The notes beneath the pieces are model-generated. The model worked only from the letters and a program-made list of their open reading frames with translations. It was not told where the DNA came from and ran no database searches. A stretch of DNA of 64,000 nt, from the NCBI GenBank assembly GCA_037783415.1, contig JAZGTN010000064.1, positions 3,335,001 through 3,399,000 of the forward strand. Direction: 5' to 3'. Source of the stretch: Leptasterias polaris. Taxonomy: Eukaryota; Echinodermata; Asteroidea; Forcipulatida; Asteriidae. Of the stretch, positions 48,066 through 60,171 are shown piece after piece; position 1 is the first letter of the stretch, and each line of letters begins with the position of its first letter. Made by a program: the position numbers and the translations under genes.

Positions 48066-48408
48066 TATAGACCATGTTACCTTTGCTTACAGAGTAAGTG
48101 ACCTTGTAAATTCTAATGCATTTCCTGACAGGCAAGATACTACACAGGCCATATGGGAGCATTTACATTTTGTGTCAAAATTTTCACATAAATTCAAGAG
48201 TTACAAAAGCAACAGCTGTACAGCTTTTGAGATGTCCCCCTTTCTTTTTATCGAAAAGTTTAGAAAAATCAGACAGTGCAATCTCCATAAAACATAAGAT
48301 TTATTGTTTTCTTCCATTGAGCTGTGTACAAACTGTGTCTGCAGGAAATCCAGGCTCTAGCTGTGGCTCTTTTGTAAACATGTGATGTCACGGGTCACAT
48401 GGTCTATA
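48066..48408 (-). mobile_element. TATAGACC TIR element, copy 3
   Basis: About 343 bp, ends TATAGACCATGTTACC and GGTCACATGGTCTATA, inverted relative to 37428-37765 and similar throughout. ORFs of 85-98 residues in it are repeat artefacts. Confidence 0.85.
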
Positions 48409-48829
48409 GTGGTGTAAAGCTCAATATCTCAGTCGAGCAGAACAACAAAACTGTCGGGGTGAGGTCGTGCACTTTCAGTCGACAAAACAAGCCTTTCCCC
48501 CTATTATCTGCAGCAGTGATGCCATGATGGTGCGAGGCCAAGGGTCGGAGTAATGTGACAAATTATTCTTATTATAGGTCACCAGAGTCCCACGGGATGC
48601 AGTTGTCTGGGGGAGAATTCAATTTGGTTTCAAGTAATTGTTTTTATGCAAAGAGTGCACAGACGCTTCTCTGCATTTACCTTCAGCAAAAGACGTTACC
48701 TCTGTCCTCTTCGTGTGTACACGAAGCTTGCATCTTAAAACAGCTTTAGAACTTGCGTTCTACATTTTCTTTTTCCATATTGAAAAGTGGGTGTTTCTCC
48801 TTTGAATGTCTTCTTTACTTTAAACTTTT

Positions 48830-49635
48830 AGGCCAAGTAAAAAGAGTAACGAGTTTCTCGTCCGGACTTTTTCAAAAAAGAAGGAGGCAGCGTTTTATAC
48901 TACTTACTATTTTACAATTTTTAGCTATTTTTTTCAAGATGGCCGCCATGCTAAATATGGCTGGCCAAGGTATATTTATTCACAGATATTGTGCTATTTG
49001 AGTATACTGATGCAATGTATGACAAAACAAATGATTTGTAAGACCCTTCACTGCAGAATCGCAGCACCATCACCTTCGACAACAGTTGCTGCCCGCTCTG
49101 AGCCCTCAACTAGCTAGGGAATGCACACGATACTCTCCTGAGAATATTGAAATGAGAAAGTTGGGAATTCTAAAAATAAATAAAAGTGCTGCATTCTGGG
49201 CTTCAAAACCAATCTGATTTCAGCTTTAAATCTAAAAAAAAAGAAGATTTATATTGTCTGTTTAGCCTGAACGCGTTTTGTTTTGTTTTTGTTTTTTTTC
49301 AGTGGGCGGGGTACTTGTTGGTAATTTTTGTGGAAGGACAGCCTTGTAGAGGTGCTGGTCACCTGTTCCTCCTTGCCACTCACTGGCTCGGTATTTTATA
49401 CAATTTTAAATATTTGTACCCATTTTTATATTCTCAGTCATAGTTATATTTTTAGGATTATATCTATTCATTCCCTTTAGTGTGAAGTGTAATAAAAATA
49501 ACATAAATAACAAATTAAAAATCATATTTGTTAATTTTTTATTATTTTGCTGAATAGAATAGTAAATAAAATGAGGCGGTGACCAAAAAGGAGGCGGGCA
49601 AGTACGAGAAACTCGTAATTTTTTTTACTTGGCCT
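48830..49635. mobile_element. PIF/Harbinger-like non-autonomous element
   Basis: About 806 bp. The ends AGGCCAAGTAAAAAGAGTAA then CGAGTTTCTCG (48830-48860), and their near-perfect inverse CGAGAAACTCGTAATTTTTT then TTACTTGGCCT (49605-49635), give TIRs of about 30 bp. The outside bases are TTA on both sides, and the ends begin GGCC. A TTA target plus GGCC termini is the PIF/Harbinger signature. No transposase fragment is seen inside. An AAGATGGCCGCCAT word (YY1-like) lies at about 48938. Confidence 0.7.
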
Positions 49636-50529
49636 TACAGAGTCAAAACTACAGTCAGAGCTGTTTTATTATTCGTAGTATTTTATACTGTTGTTAATTT
49701 ACAGTCAAGTCTGTGAGTTTCAAGGGGTGGTTTGACTTCTTTTTTCTATAGTTTAAGGAACCTTTTTATCAGGAAGTGCAGATCCCCTGAAATTAATGTA
49801 AAGACTCTCCGGACGGACGGTTTTTTCTTTCTGATAGAAAATGACAAGTGTTTATCAAAGAGGATTACAAAACGACTGCTTGGTCAAGACCCAAACGAGC
49901 CCGATTAAGATCGGATGTTCAAGCTGGCTTATTTTCCCGGTCGTGCTTATTATCGAGGGCTCACGTCAGTGGACTGAGGCGTAGGGCTTATCTATAGCGG
50001 GAGCACTGATTCCTACCCCACGGGCAAAACGAGATGCTTCTCGGCTCGGCAACTTGAGTAGAGAATGCAGCACTTGTTGAATTCAAAATCAGTTGGTGTC
50101 ACCACCCCCCCCCCCCCCCCCACCCCCCCATACACACACGTACACACACACACACAGTGTGCTACGAGGCTGGGGCATGCTTTAGAGATCGTCCATCGCC
50201 TGGCAGATCGCGACAAGTCTGGCCCAGTGGATATCGATACGACCACGCAGAAAAAGAAAAAAAAATGTCAAAGGATTTTGTTTAGTCCCGGGCAAGCTCT
50301 TCGAGAAGATCCAGGGAGCGGCCACCCTGGGTGGAGACCCAAATTCCACCGTGGTCACCGTCCACGATTCCCTGTCCACAGTAAGAACTCTCGCGTGGAT
50401 ATATCAAAAAGAGGACTGATGCATCTCACTTGAAGTTTTGATCACATTGTCGCTTCCAGTCTCTGAGGATTTGTGTCATTGGAAAACAAAATGGCTGCGC
50501 CGCGGTCTAAGTTCTATCCCCTCGGGTAC
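49636..50529. other. Unassigned DNA with C-tract and (CA)n
   Basis: 17 C at 50105-50121, then CACACA-rich sequence to about 50155. ORFs across it are Pro/His artefacts. Confidence 0.45.
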
Positions 50530-50722
50530 TGGTAAACACTTCAGTATGCGTACCGCTTCCTAGACTTGTTGACAAGTCGTTAATGATGGTCGCGGTGAGT
50601 GGAGTCGCGTGTAGTGCTGTAGCCTAATAAAAAATGTTCTCGCGAGATCACTGCTCTCGCGCGAAGTTGCTGGCTGCCGACTCTTCGTCATTAACGACTT
50701 GTGAAACCCGCCGGCGGTTCAT
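50530..50722 (-). repeat. CpG-rich dispersed repeat, inverted copy
   Basis: On the minus strand: AACCGCCGGCGGGTTTCACA, AGTCGTTAATG, GAGAGCAGTGATCTCGCGAG, TCACCGCGACC, TTAACGACTTGTCAACAAGT and a GGAAGCGGTAC end. The plus strand has the palindrome TCTCGCGAGA at 50638-50647. The same order occurs at 52748-52912. Confidence 0.75.
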
Positions 50723-51089
50723 ATTCATTTATTCATGTACGAACGCAGTGTACATTACGGTTGCTGTAGCGACGATCATGAAGACGAGTCCATTTTATCT
50801 AAGGGTAGTACTAATTTTAGTTACTGTAAATGTACTGAATGCTTGCGCTTGAGACATCTGTGGGTGTGTTTTGTGGGTGTTAACTCCTTCATTAATTTAG
50901 TAACTAAAGAAATAAAGTAAACTTATCTTAAAATTCATTATTATAATAATTGTTTAAGATGTGTGTTTTGCCTCATAAAAATAAATAATGCCTACCGTGA
51001 ATAGTTACTGATACGCTCCAATCATTTAACCCGATGTGTTCTACAGTGATTGTGTTATTAAGTGTGTATAAACAACAGACACGGAAACC
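50723..51089. other. Unassigned AT-rich DNA
   Basis: Nothing supported. Confidence 0.4.
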
Positions 51090-51222
51090 AGTCAACTCGC
51101 CCCCCTAGCAAAGTCGCCAATTTCAAAAAACACATGTACAAAGTCACCAACTACAAAGTCGCCCCTAGCAAAGTCGCCCCCTGACAACAAACTCGTCCCC
51201 TCTCATAGTCGCCCCTCACAAG
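51090..51222 (+). repeat. Short AAAGTCGCCCCTAGC tandem array
   Basis: Five to six imperfect copies of CAAAGTCGCC(CC)TAG-type units, directly preceding the next array. Confidence 0.75.
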
Positions 51223-51239
51223 GGAATTTAACAAATTTG

Positions 51240-51800
51240 TGTGATTGGACTACAGGGCTTCGAAAGCTATCTTAAGGGAACAAAAGCTAGCTATCTTAAA
51301 GGAACGAAAGAGGAATTTTGGGGAACAAAATCTCATTGCGAAGGAACGGGAGCGTATATTAAGGGAACGAAAGCATATTTCGGACGAATGAACGTATATT
51401 TCTGGCAACTAATTCAAAGTCGTATTTTGATGAAACGAACGCTTGTTTTTAGGGAAAGAAATCTCCTTTCGGTGGAAAAAAATCATATTTTTATTGAACG
51501 AAAGCATATTTCGGACGAATGAAAGTATGTTTCGGGCAACTAATTCAAAGTCGTATTTTGATGAATCGAAAGCTTGTTTTCAGGGAAAGAAATCTCCTTT
51601 CGGTGGAAAAAATAATGTTTATTGAACGAAAGCATATTTAGAGCGAACAAAATTATATTTTGTGCGAACAAAATCATATTTCGAGGAAACGAATGCGTAT
51701 CTTTCAGGGAACAAACGCGTATTTCTGGGTAACAAAATCGTATTTCAGGTGAAAGAAGGCGTGTTCGAGGGAACAAAAACGTATTTTCTAGGAAAAATCT
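51240..51800 (+). repeat. ~24-bp minisatellite with ~130-bp higher-order unit
   Basis: Basic units like GGGAACGAAAGCATATTTC. The string CGAAAGCATATTTCGGACGA starts at 51368 and 51499 and recurs as CGAAAGCATATTTAGAGCGA at 51627. The whole block between these points (including AACTAATTCAAAGTCGTATT and AAATCTCCTTTCGGTGG) is duplicated, giving 131- and 128-bp higher-order units. ORFs here are artefacts. Confidence 0.9.
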
Positions 51801-52747
51801 ATTTTGCTACCTAGAAAAACACAACTTTGTTTACAAATTTAAAAAAATTGAATTTTATGTGACAAAATTATATTTTGATTGAATTAAATAATATTTTGAG
51901 GAAACGAAATGACTTTGTTGGAATTTTGTGTGTCGAGAGTGGAAAAAGAAATTCAGAGTGAGAATTTTTTTTCACATTTTAATTTTTAATTTATTTTTCA
52001 CCTGTTCCTTCAGCAGGGGCTCTGGTTTTGTGTGGTTTATTTTTTTTGGGTGGGGGCTCGTTTTTGTCTCACAAATTGTTTAACTTAATTGCACCGTCAA
52101 TATAAGAGTGGTTTTCCTATTTATTGACATAAATCTTATTTAATTTCCAAATCGGGGGAAAGGAATGTACACCGAACATTGAAACGTAACGATTTTAAAA
52201 CAGCGGATTCGATCAGCGAGGTTTACCGACTAACAAACCCGCAATGACAATGTAGTTGGTGGTCTGGCTCCCTACCCCTCCCACATGTTCATGAGCTTCC
52301 AGGTACAGCTATCTCTTGGCACGCTAGCTAGGGCCGGGTAGGGGTTTCCGTCGTGCTGAGCCTCGGCCGAGAGAAACTCTGCGCGCCATGGCATGCAGCT
52401 ACACGATTTGCCCGTGTGTTTTACGTCATGTCCCCACACGCTGTGCACTGTCAAACACGCTCGGACTCTCTGAAATAAAATCTTACGTTCGATTTTTTGT
52501 AATTATTTACAAGTTGTACCCATAATTTGAATACGTATTTTCTTGTGTCAAAATATTCATGAACACAATCACTCTCACCACTCAGTGTTTGGTTTTGATC
52601 GTGCATCATGATCAAAGCATGCAACATAAAACTCCATCCAGTACAGGATTTGATGTTTAATATTCATCTACAGTTTGAATATTCATAGATATAACGAAAT
52701 TGACCAATCAGATGCGTCCGTACGAAATCGGCTGAAGTGGCCATAGG
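51801..52747. other. Unassigned DNA
   Basis: Nothing supported. Confidence 0.4.
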
Positions 52748-52912
52748 CCGTGCACAAACCGTCAGCGGGTTTCACAAGTCGGTAAATGTGACCAGTCTTG
52801 AGAGCAGTAATCTCGCACAGAGCAGCCCTCTCGCGGGATATTGCGAGAAAGCCGTTCCGCTATCACCGCGACAGACATTTAACGACTTGTCCACAAGTCT
52901 AACCGCTTCCCG
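52748..52912 (+). repeat. CpG-rich dispersed repeat, direct copy
   Basis: AACCGTCAGCGGGTTTCACA, AGTCGGTAAATG, GAGAGCAGTAATCTCGC, TCTCGCGGGATATTGCGAGA, TATCACCGCGACAGACATTT and AACGACTTGTCCACAAGTCT, ending CCGCTTCC. It matches 50530-50722 on the other strand, so the two form an inverted pair about 2 kb apart. Confidence 0.75.
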
Positions 52913-53443
52913 AACTTCATTTATTTTTAATAATATCATAGGCAGAGTGCCAACTCGTCTTGTGGCAAGCCTCTTGGAAAAAATACATTGACGAGTTAAT
53001 ACAGAGGGATGTGCATCTCCTGAAAACATCCCCGAGCCCAGAATTGTCTGTGCCGTGTGGTTTGCTCTGAGAACTTTTCTTATTAATGAGGTCTGCAGAG
53101 GGCGGGCTTTGTTCCACCGCAATACTACACACGTATCGGATTTCTACGCCGGGAGGGTAGCCTATCCGGTGGCATATCATAACACCAGGCTGGAAGGGGG
53201 ATTATAACCGAGTCAATCCAGCTCGCAGCATGCGGGGATCAACCCAAATCTAGACAGGCAGGACTGTGTGTGTGAGTTTTTTTCTTTATTTCGATCAATC
53301 TACCCGTTGTCATCGGAATCGGAATAACGGACGAGGGGTTATCTCTCCTGAGCACTTCTCCCTGGATCAACTGCTCAGCGTTGTTTGGACAATATCGCGG
53401 GCGTTGGACACCCGTGGATTAGCATGACACCGTTCTGCTCAAC

Positions 53444-53488
53444 ATGTCAGTTACTTTGACGGGCGGAGTACACAAAAACCTGTCAACT
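53444..53488 (+). CDS. Possible first coding exon (partial), unknown product
   Basis: An ATG with A at -3 opens MSVTLTGGVHKNLST (15 codons) and is followed directly by GTGAGT, a strong splice donor, in phase 0. The preceding ~300 bp is less AT-rich and CpG-containing, with no upstream in-frame coding, as expected for a 5' UTR. Reading past the donor runs to a stop at 53653 and looks unlike protein. No family is recognised and no downstream exon was found before the window end, so any intron would be longer than 10 kb. It could be chance. Confidence 0.3.
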
Positions 53489-54633
53489 GTGAGTATAAGA
53501 AATCATACACATTCACCGCCGTTGTTCTGTTGCAAAATAAATATTAGTGCACGAGGCAATTATGAACAAAGTTTCCAATATTGTACATGGAAACCGATTG
53601 TTCGCAGTTGTCTTAGCTTTGTTATCAATGTTAATATTGCTCTGCTGTTTTGACAATTTTCGAGGGAAGTGAATTAAAACCAAATCAGGTAGATGACATT
53701 TTATTGTGTGGACATTTGAAATGTTTCAGGCAGTGTGGTTGGGGTGGGGTGGGGGTAAATTAAAGCTCCTTACTTAAATCTCACTGTGCTGTATCTGATG
53801 AATTCAACAAGAGTATTCATCATTTATGTAAATAATTTCGCTTCTGAACCGAAAACAAAGTTATGTCTCACATCTTTTCTCGTCTGCTGATGTGAAGGTG
53901 CCAAGGATGTACGTGAATACGGTCGCGTCTCTCGGGAAAAACTGTTCGCACTATCCAGGAATTAACGCCATCACTCAACAAATTAAAGGATATAAACTTC
54001 AACAGCGTTTCCCCTGATGGATAGACCCTGTACTCTCCAAAGTAAGCTAGGCCAGTAATTATAACATTGTTCTTTACATTTGGGAATATAGATCCACGTT
54101 CATTTTTAGTATCCTTCTGAGGGTCGTGTCACGACAGCAAGAACATTTCATTTGTTTTATTTTTGTTCAACCTCAAGCATCCATAATCTGAAAAATTCCT
54201 GCATTTTAATATAAAACATACACGTCAATACGTTTTTGTCTTCATTTTACACAGTGTTATATTTTTCCCCGGTCTGCTAAACGCAACCATTGCAGTGTAA
54301 ATATTGTAATTGTATGTACTTGTACTTTTTCAAACGCCCTGTATAACTCCCTATGATATGTTGTACTGATTTTTCACCACCCTTCAGCTGGTAGTAGTCC
54401 ATTGTTTACGAGTATCGACGTGGATGTTAAATTTTTTATAGTATGTATAGTGTCTGTATTTTCCCCGCGCGTTGCATTTACGGCGTCTGCACCTGTGCAT
54501 ATTTATGTCTCGTTGTATTGTCTGCAGGCGTTAGAGCAATGTGACGCCCTCTGGATTTCTATTGGTTACATTGTCCTCATTCATCAAAGTCACACCCTAA
54601 AGGACTACATGCTTTGTCCAGTCCTTGTAAAAT
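53489..54633. other. Unassigned DNA (intron if the exon call is right)
   Basis: A G-rich GGTTGGGGTGGGGTGGGGGT lies at about 53736. No other signal. Confidence 0.35.
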
Positions 54634-54890
54634 AAAGGTGTTATACAGGATTGGTAGAGCTGACAAAATAGTTGCAGACAGTTCATGCTTTGTGTGATCA
54701 ACCATATACATAAATTAACAAACCTGTGAATGGGTTTAATCCGTTGTGTGAGTCAGGAGAAAATAGTGAAAACCATGTATAATTTTCAGCATGTAAACAC
54801 GTTTCCTAATTTTGGATGTAGCAACCGTAAGATTTCAGACTAAATTATTATTATTATTATTCCCCCCCTACCAATCCTGTATAATACTTT
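54634..54890. mobile_element. MITE with GGTGTTATACAGGATTGGTA ends
   Basis: 257 bp. The left end GGTGTTATACAGGATTGGTA and right end TACCAATCCTGTATAATAC are inverse copies. The interior is non-coding with a (TTA)n run and CACAAATCC-free AT-rich sequence. A diverged relative may be at 28606-28968. Confidence 0.8.
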
Positions 54891-56169
54891 TAAAATACAA
54901 ACTAAAAACTAGTGTTTCTGTAATGTATGCTCCATATTTGTAGTACGTTTTCATTATTTACCAGTTTCCCTTGTGGACCATTAGTTTAAACACACAACTA
55001 AAATGAGATCAACCGCTTATTGAATGTAGAGCAATAACAACAATATTGTAGTAATGATTATAAAATAGAAAGGTGGCTTTTGTGGCAATATTTCCCTGAT
55101 CGTACGCCTTACTTTCTCAGAGAAAAGATTTTACCTCTCTCGTCGTATGTAACATTGACATTTAGCCTATGACATGACACGTTTTCATTATTGTTAACAT
55201 TTATATACCAGGAAGCAACTGTGTTTCATTTTTTTTCATTTTTTTTTTCTTGAAATTAATAGATAACAAGGAAAATGATGTTTAACAATAGTTTGTGTTG
55301 CAGCTAAATTACCGACACTTCCAAACAAAAACGTATTTAAACAATAAAGTTTAATTTGGTAATATGAATAATTTTTACTTTACATTTGACCAGAGCAATT
55401 GTTTAATTGCATTGCCCTTTTTTGCACTGTTGTTCCAACGTCAGTGTGGCGCCTTACAAGCTGTTGTTTTTGTCCACAGTTTATTTCACTAATCTTGCAT
55501 GAAAGAACATTCACTCTCTCCGCGTGAAACCCTCGTATTGATGGGCAACCTTGAGATTGTCCACTTCTTTTAGTTCGCGGCGCTGCCAGTGTTTGGACAA
55601 GGGTAGTCTTGTCACGCTCTTGGAACGTGGGTTAATTGCTGTGAGTATGTCGAGGATTGTGCCGCATAAACGATGATTGCAAAGAAATATACGTCTCTGG
55701 GTTTTCTACTTAAAAGTAAAATCAATCCTAAATTGCTATGTGTGTCTTGCGAGCTGACATTTCTTTCGAGTTGTATGCTGAGTAATCTTTTTGTTTGGAT
55801 TACATTTTAGTTTTACGGACAATACGTTAATTAACCAGGGTCAGCAGTCCTCGGCAAGGGGAAAGTAAATCACTTATGAAATAACTGTTATCCTAAAGAT
55901 GTGGGTCCCGCCACCCTCACATTAAGTACAACTATACAAGTAATTTAACACAAGATATAATCAATACATTATTTGCACCAGAAAGTAAAAAGTAAAATAT
56001 GGGGGCTAGTGGAAACATACTGACATCAATGATCATGTATAGGTCTGACCACCAGTCATAAATGGCAAACAACGAAAGAGACAAAATTGGAAAATTGACT
56101 CCCGAATATTAAACGAGCAAGAAGCGATAAAACAGAAGTCAGTTATAAAGGAAAGACTAATCAATGAAA
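54891..56169. other. Unassigned AT-rich DNA
   Basis: T-runs at about 55229-55250. No gene supported. Confidence 0.4.
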
Positions 56170-56590
56170 AAAAACCGCAGCATTCCAACACCATCCCAAC
56201 ACCACCCCGCAGCATTCCAACACCATCCTTGCAGCAATCCACACCTTCCCTGCACCATCTTGACACCTCTGCAGCAGTCCAAACACCATCCGTGCTTCAT
56301 CCCGACATCATCCGTGCAGTATCCCAACACATCCCCTGCAGCATCCATACACCTTCATACAGCATTCCAACACCATCCCTGCAGCATCCCGAAACCTTCT
56401 TACATAATCCCAACACCATCCCTACAGCATCACAACACCATCCCTATACAGCATCCCCACATCATCATCACAACACCATTCCTTGTGTATACCCAAACCA
56501 TCCTACATCATCCCAACACCATCTATACACCATGCCGACACCGTCCTTACAGCATCCCTATACACCTTCCCCACACCATGCCGACACAGT
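56170..56590 (+). repeat. ~22-bp minisatellite, GCAGCATCCCAACACCATCC
   Basis: About 18 copies with units of 21-24 bp. Two overlapping plus-strand ORFs of 170-175 residues (Pro/His/Ser/Thr-rich) and minus-strand Cys/Gly/Val-rich ORFs only reflect the repeat. Their last ~50 residues lie beyond the array and are not recognised. Confidence 0.95.
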
Positions 56591-57051
56591 ACCCTCGATG
56601 TTGCACTCTGAAGAGAAACCCACATGCGGGTGCCCGTCAAAGAAGCCCAAGCATGGGCGTAACACTTATACCTCCTTATGTTCACTCATGAGCGAACTTG
56701 ATAAAGAAACACGGCTGACGCAACATGAATGGTATCAATGACATTATATCCTCTTGATGTTAAATTAATGTTGCATATGCGTCTCCTTTTTAATGTTATG
56801 TTTAAAGCGCCGAGCTAGATCGGAACTCGATGAGGGATCGAGCTGGAGGCAGTTTTTGCAGCGATACATGACACTATTTCAAAGGAATTTGATCAGGCAT
56901 TTTACCCATTCCAACAAAATACGTGTGCTGAAACTGAGGCTACCCGATACTTTTTATAGTGTGATTCATTTCTATATGGATTGATTGTAATTGCGTTGAT
57001 TGGATACAGGACAGACCATGAAGATGGCCGTCCTTTTAAGGGAGTTGGGTA
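56591..57051. other. Unassigned spacer
   Basis: The open frame leaving the minisatellite reads EEKPTCGCPSKKPKHGRNTY to a stop near 56740; it is not recognised. Confidence 0.3.
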
Positions 57052-57375
57052 CTATAGACCTTTCTATTGCAACGTTACAGCCCGAGTGTTTGCCAGCCGA
57101 GGTTGGAAAACTATGGTAAGCCATAACTGCAAATAAAAACAGATAACCATAGTTTGTAGCAATTTTGTCAATGTTACACACATATTCGGAAAAAAAAGTT
57201 TTGAACTTGTTGGAAATAAATCGACCAATCATGAGAGATATTACAGTTCTTGATTCTTTACAGAAAGTGTTGAATTTGGTCACAATTTTTTTTAACACGA
57301 TTGAATGTTTTGCTAACATTCGGCCGTCCATGCCAACCGGCGCACTTTGTTTATCAACAATGGAAAGGTCTATAG
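57052..57375. mobile_element. TIR element, CTATAGACCTTTC ends
   Basis: 324 bp; left CTATAGACCTTTCTATTG, right CAATGGAAAGGTCTATAG, near-perfect inverses. The outermost TATAGACC is shared with the elements at 37428 and 48066 although the interiors differ. ORFs inside are unrecognised. Confidence 0.75.
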
Positions 57376-57497
57376 CATCATTTTCAATTCATTCACCATC
57401 AGGTCAAGAGTGGTATATACGGCGTAATGATCTGAAGCCATAACGACCATGCATTATGACATGACAACCAAACATAAATCAGACTGCGTTATAGGCA

Positions 57498-57622
57498 GTG
57501 TCTGAATTAGCCAGCTGTGGCTACGGCTATACGGCTGGATCTCCACGTTATCATGCCTAGATCTCCTTACCAACACCCTTAGCAACAGTCGTAGCCGTAG
57601 CTGTAGCCACCAATTCGGATAC
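57498..57622. mobile_element. Short foldback MITE, GTGTCTGAATT ends
   Basis: 125 bp. Left GTGTCTGAATTAGCC...GGCTACGGCT and right AGCCGTAGCTGTAGCCACC...AATTCGGATAC pair along most of their length with small bulges. Confidence 0.75.
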
Positions 57623-59280
57623 GGGCTTATAGTCAATTGATCAAAACACCAGTATATTATATGAACAGGTTTGAAGTTCATTGAAGGTCAGGGTCAAAAT
57701 GAACAAACGTTCAGACCGGCTCATCGTAATGCATCTAAACGATGGTGTTCTTGTGACATACCGATGATAGATTAATTGAATCGTAAGCCTATAAATAACC
57801 ATACAAAGACGTACAATACAGGAAACAGAAAGCCAAGAGTAAACTTAAGGTCGGTTCAGCATGCAGTCATAATTGCTGCCAGGCGACGTATATGTCACTT
57901 ACGGAAACGTACTTTACATCACAGATTTACAGGATTACGAGTCAAATTCACCCTGAAACAGCCCATTTTCGTTCACCCATCCGAACAGCTTTAAACATCA
58001 TAGGGAAGAAAATAGGAAACACAGGCAGGCACTGAGTGTGTGTTTTTTTGACAACGTCTTTTGGTCAGATTACTCGCCGACTTGAACACTTTAAGTGTGT
58101 ATAAGAGGGCAATTGCGTTTTACCAGGAGACAAAAACCTTGGGCGTCACTGGGGTGTAATGTAGTTATAAAGTCACCACAACAAGATTCTTCGAGGGGGG
58201 AAATGCTCGCCAAAGGTAAAGAAATAGACACGGGCCTACGTAGGAAGGGGAAGAACGTTGAATTTGTACTCTATGTATAAAGGTTACCGGTGACGTCAGA
58301 TTTGCGTTGACGGCAATTCAAAATGGCGCTTCTTACGGCTCGTTATGCGTATTAATTTGAGATGATGGCGGGGCTGTTCTGCACATCATACACAGCACCG
58401 ACGTGAAATGTGTGCATTGATAAAAAAGTTTATCGCGACGATGCTGATTATTAGATGAGGGAAAAAGATAAGGGAACGAATAACGCTCCAAGGAAGGGGT
58501 ATCAATTTACTGTTTATTTGATCAGTGGAGGTACAAGGGTGACATTACTCTTCGCTTTCAGTATGCCTGTTGTTGTTATTAGAGATGTTGCACGCTGCTG
58601 AGGCCACAGACAAAATTCCTGCAGAGGAAAATATTAATATAAGAAAGCGAGAGCAGTGTTACGCGACAACCCGAAGAAACGCTCATCTTTCCATTAGCGT
58701 GATGGTATGGGAGAGTACGGGAGCCGAATTTTAGCGAGAGCCCCGAAGTATCCGGTAGCACTGGCTCGGTGTCATGTTGACCCCCAAAAAGCTCTCTTGT
58801 AGATAGCAATTAACGAATTGAAGGTTGCGGCTTCCAATTTATCCAAGAGGCTCTTACCGACGGTAGACTTGCTAGACTATTGACCTCTGCAAGTCTGGTG
58901 TCTGGTATCAAGCAAAACACCAATCTATACAATAAAATATATATATATTTTTTATTTAAAGTCACGCGTAAGGCATAGTCTGTTGATTTTCTAAATAAAC
59001 TCTACAGTTTTTTGGATGACCGATGACAATTTTCGGATGAGTAGCTTTCTTTTGAAATACTTTGTGTAAGAGAAGCTAATCTTGAAAAGCATTGCAATTC
59101 TGTTCAGGGCCCTTTATACTACACACTGTATTCCGAAATTGTTGATTAGATAGCACTGATGAAGGATTTTTTTACGTAGTCGTATTTAACGTGGGAATGA
59201 TATGTTGCAGTTTTCGCTCGTTTGTTTTGATTCCAAACACAGCTCTGTGATTTATTATAGATAATGGCTTCTTATACTCT
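57623..59280. other. Unassigned DNA
   Basis: Short ORFs only; nothing supported. Confidence 0.4.
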
Positions 59281-59289
59281 TCACTCTGA

Positions 59290-59445
59290 ACACTTTTGGG
59301 TCACAATTGACCCGGTTCTGGGTCACGTGGGGCCTGACCCGTTTCTGAGTCAGTATGTCCCAGAATATGTGTCAAAAGGATACACACAAATGGGTCAAAC
59401 TGTCGCAGAACCCGAGTTGAATCCCCGGGTCAGCCTGATGAAGAA
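59290..59445. repeat. GACCC/GGGTC repeat, copy 5
   Basis: GGGTCACAATTGACCCGG, CTGGGTCACGTGGGGCCTGA, GACCCG, GAGTCAG and ATGGGTCAAAC are packed into 150 bp. The 75-residue ORF over it is an artefact. Confidence 0.7.
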
Positions 59446-60171
59446 ATTCCTTGTGTTCCTAACGAAATTTTTCTTTGAGTGGAACTACTGAAGAAAATGT
59501 AGGCTATCGCAGAGACGACTAGAGCAAGTTTATTGTCTTGAGTACATTAAGTGTCCGGTTTTAAGAGGTTAACTTCGCATATTGTTTGCGTAGTCTACTT
59601 TCAAGCCTATAACCGAAGAAGATAAGAGACTCAGCCCCCAACTCTAGTTGCGTTTGTCATTAAAATAGACCGATGAAATTATTTAGTTACTTGATCCGTT
59701 GCCTCACGGGCTTATTGTATGTGTGTAAACCGACCACTGTCGAGAATTACTGCAATTGATACTTTAAAGGCAGCCCTTCATTTTTGTTTCATTTTATTTT
59801 GTTTATCCCTTTTTGTTTTAGTGGTATATCAATTTACATTTGTTAGGTTTGACAAAGGGCACTGTTAAAGCAACATTTGTGGTAGTTCGATCACATTCAA
59901 TGTTTTAGTGACAACAACGGAATAACATTTGTTAGGGATTTTGCAGTTTTATTTCAGTGACGGCAATATACATAAGCAACATTGATTTGACAGTATTTCA
60001 AAGACGGGAATATTTCTCTTGATGGGAATTGTACTTATAGCATTCATATAGCCTACTTAGTAAGCTCTCAAATTGCAACAAACACATGTGATTTTGATAC
60101 TTATTATCCTGTAGTACTTTGTTTGTAACTGAAAGAACTGATGACGGTTGCTTTTAATACCCCCTTCCCCT
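59446..60171. other. Unassigned DNA
   Basis: Nothing supported. Confidence 0.4.

Noticed and set aside
48001..48385. Overlapping plus-strand ORFs of 89-98 codons
   Set aside because: They lie in a TIR element that also occurs at 37428-37765; no protein domain.
50013..50433. 122-codon ORF across poly-C and CA repeats
   Set aside because: Simple-sequence translation (Pro, Thr/His) with no domain.
56164..56741. Two 170-175-codon ORFs rich in Pro and His
   Set aside because: Both translate the same ~22-bp minisatellite in different frames.
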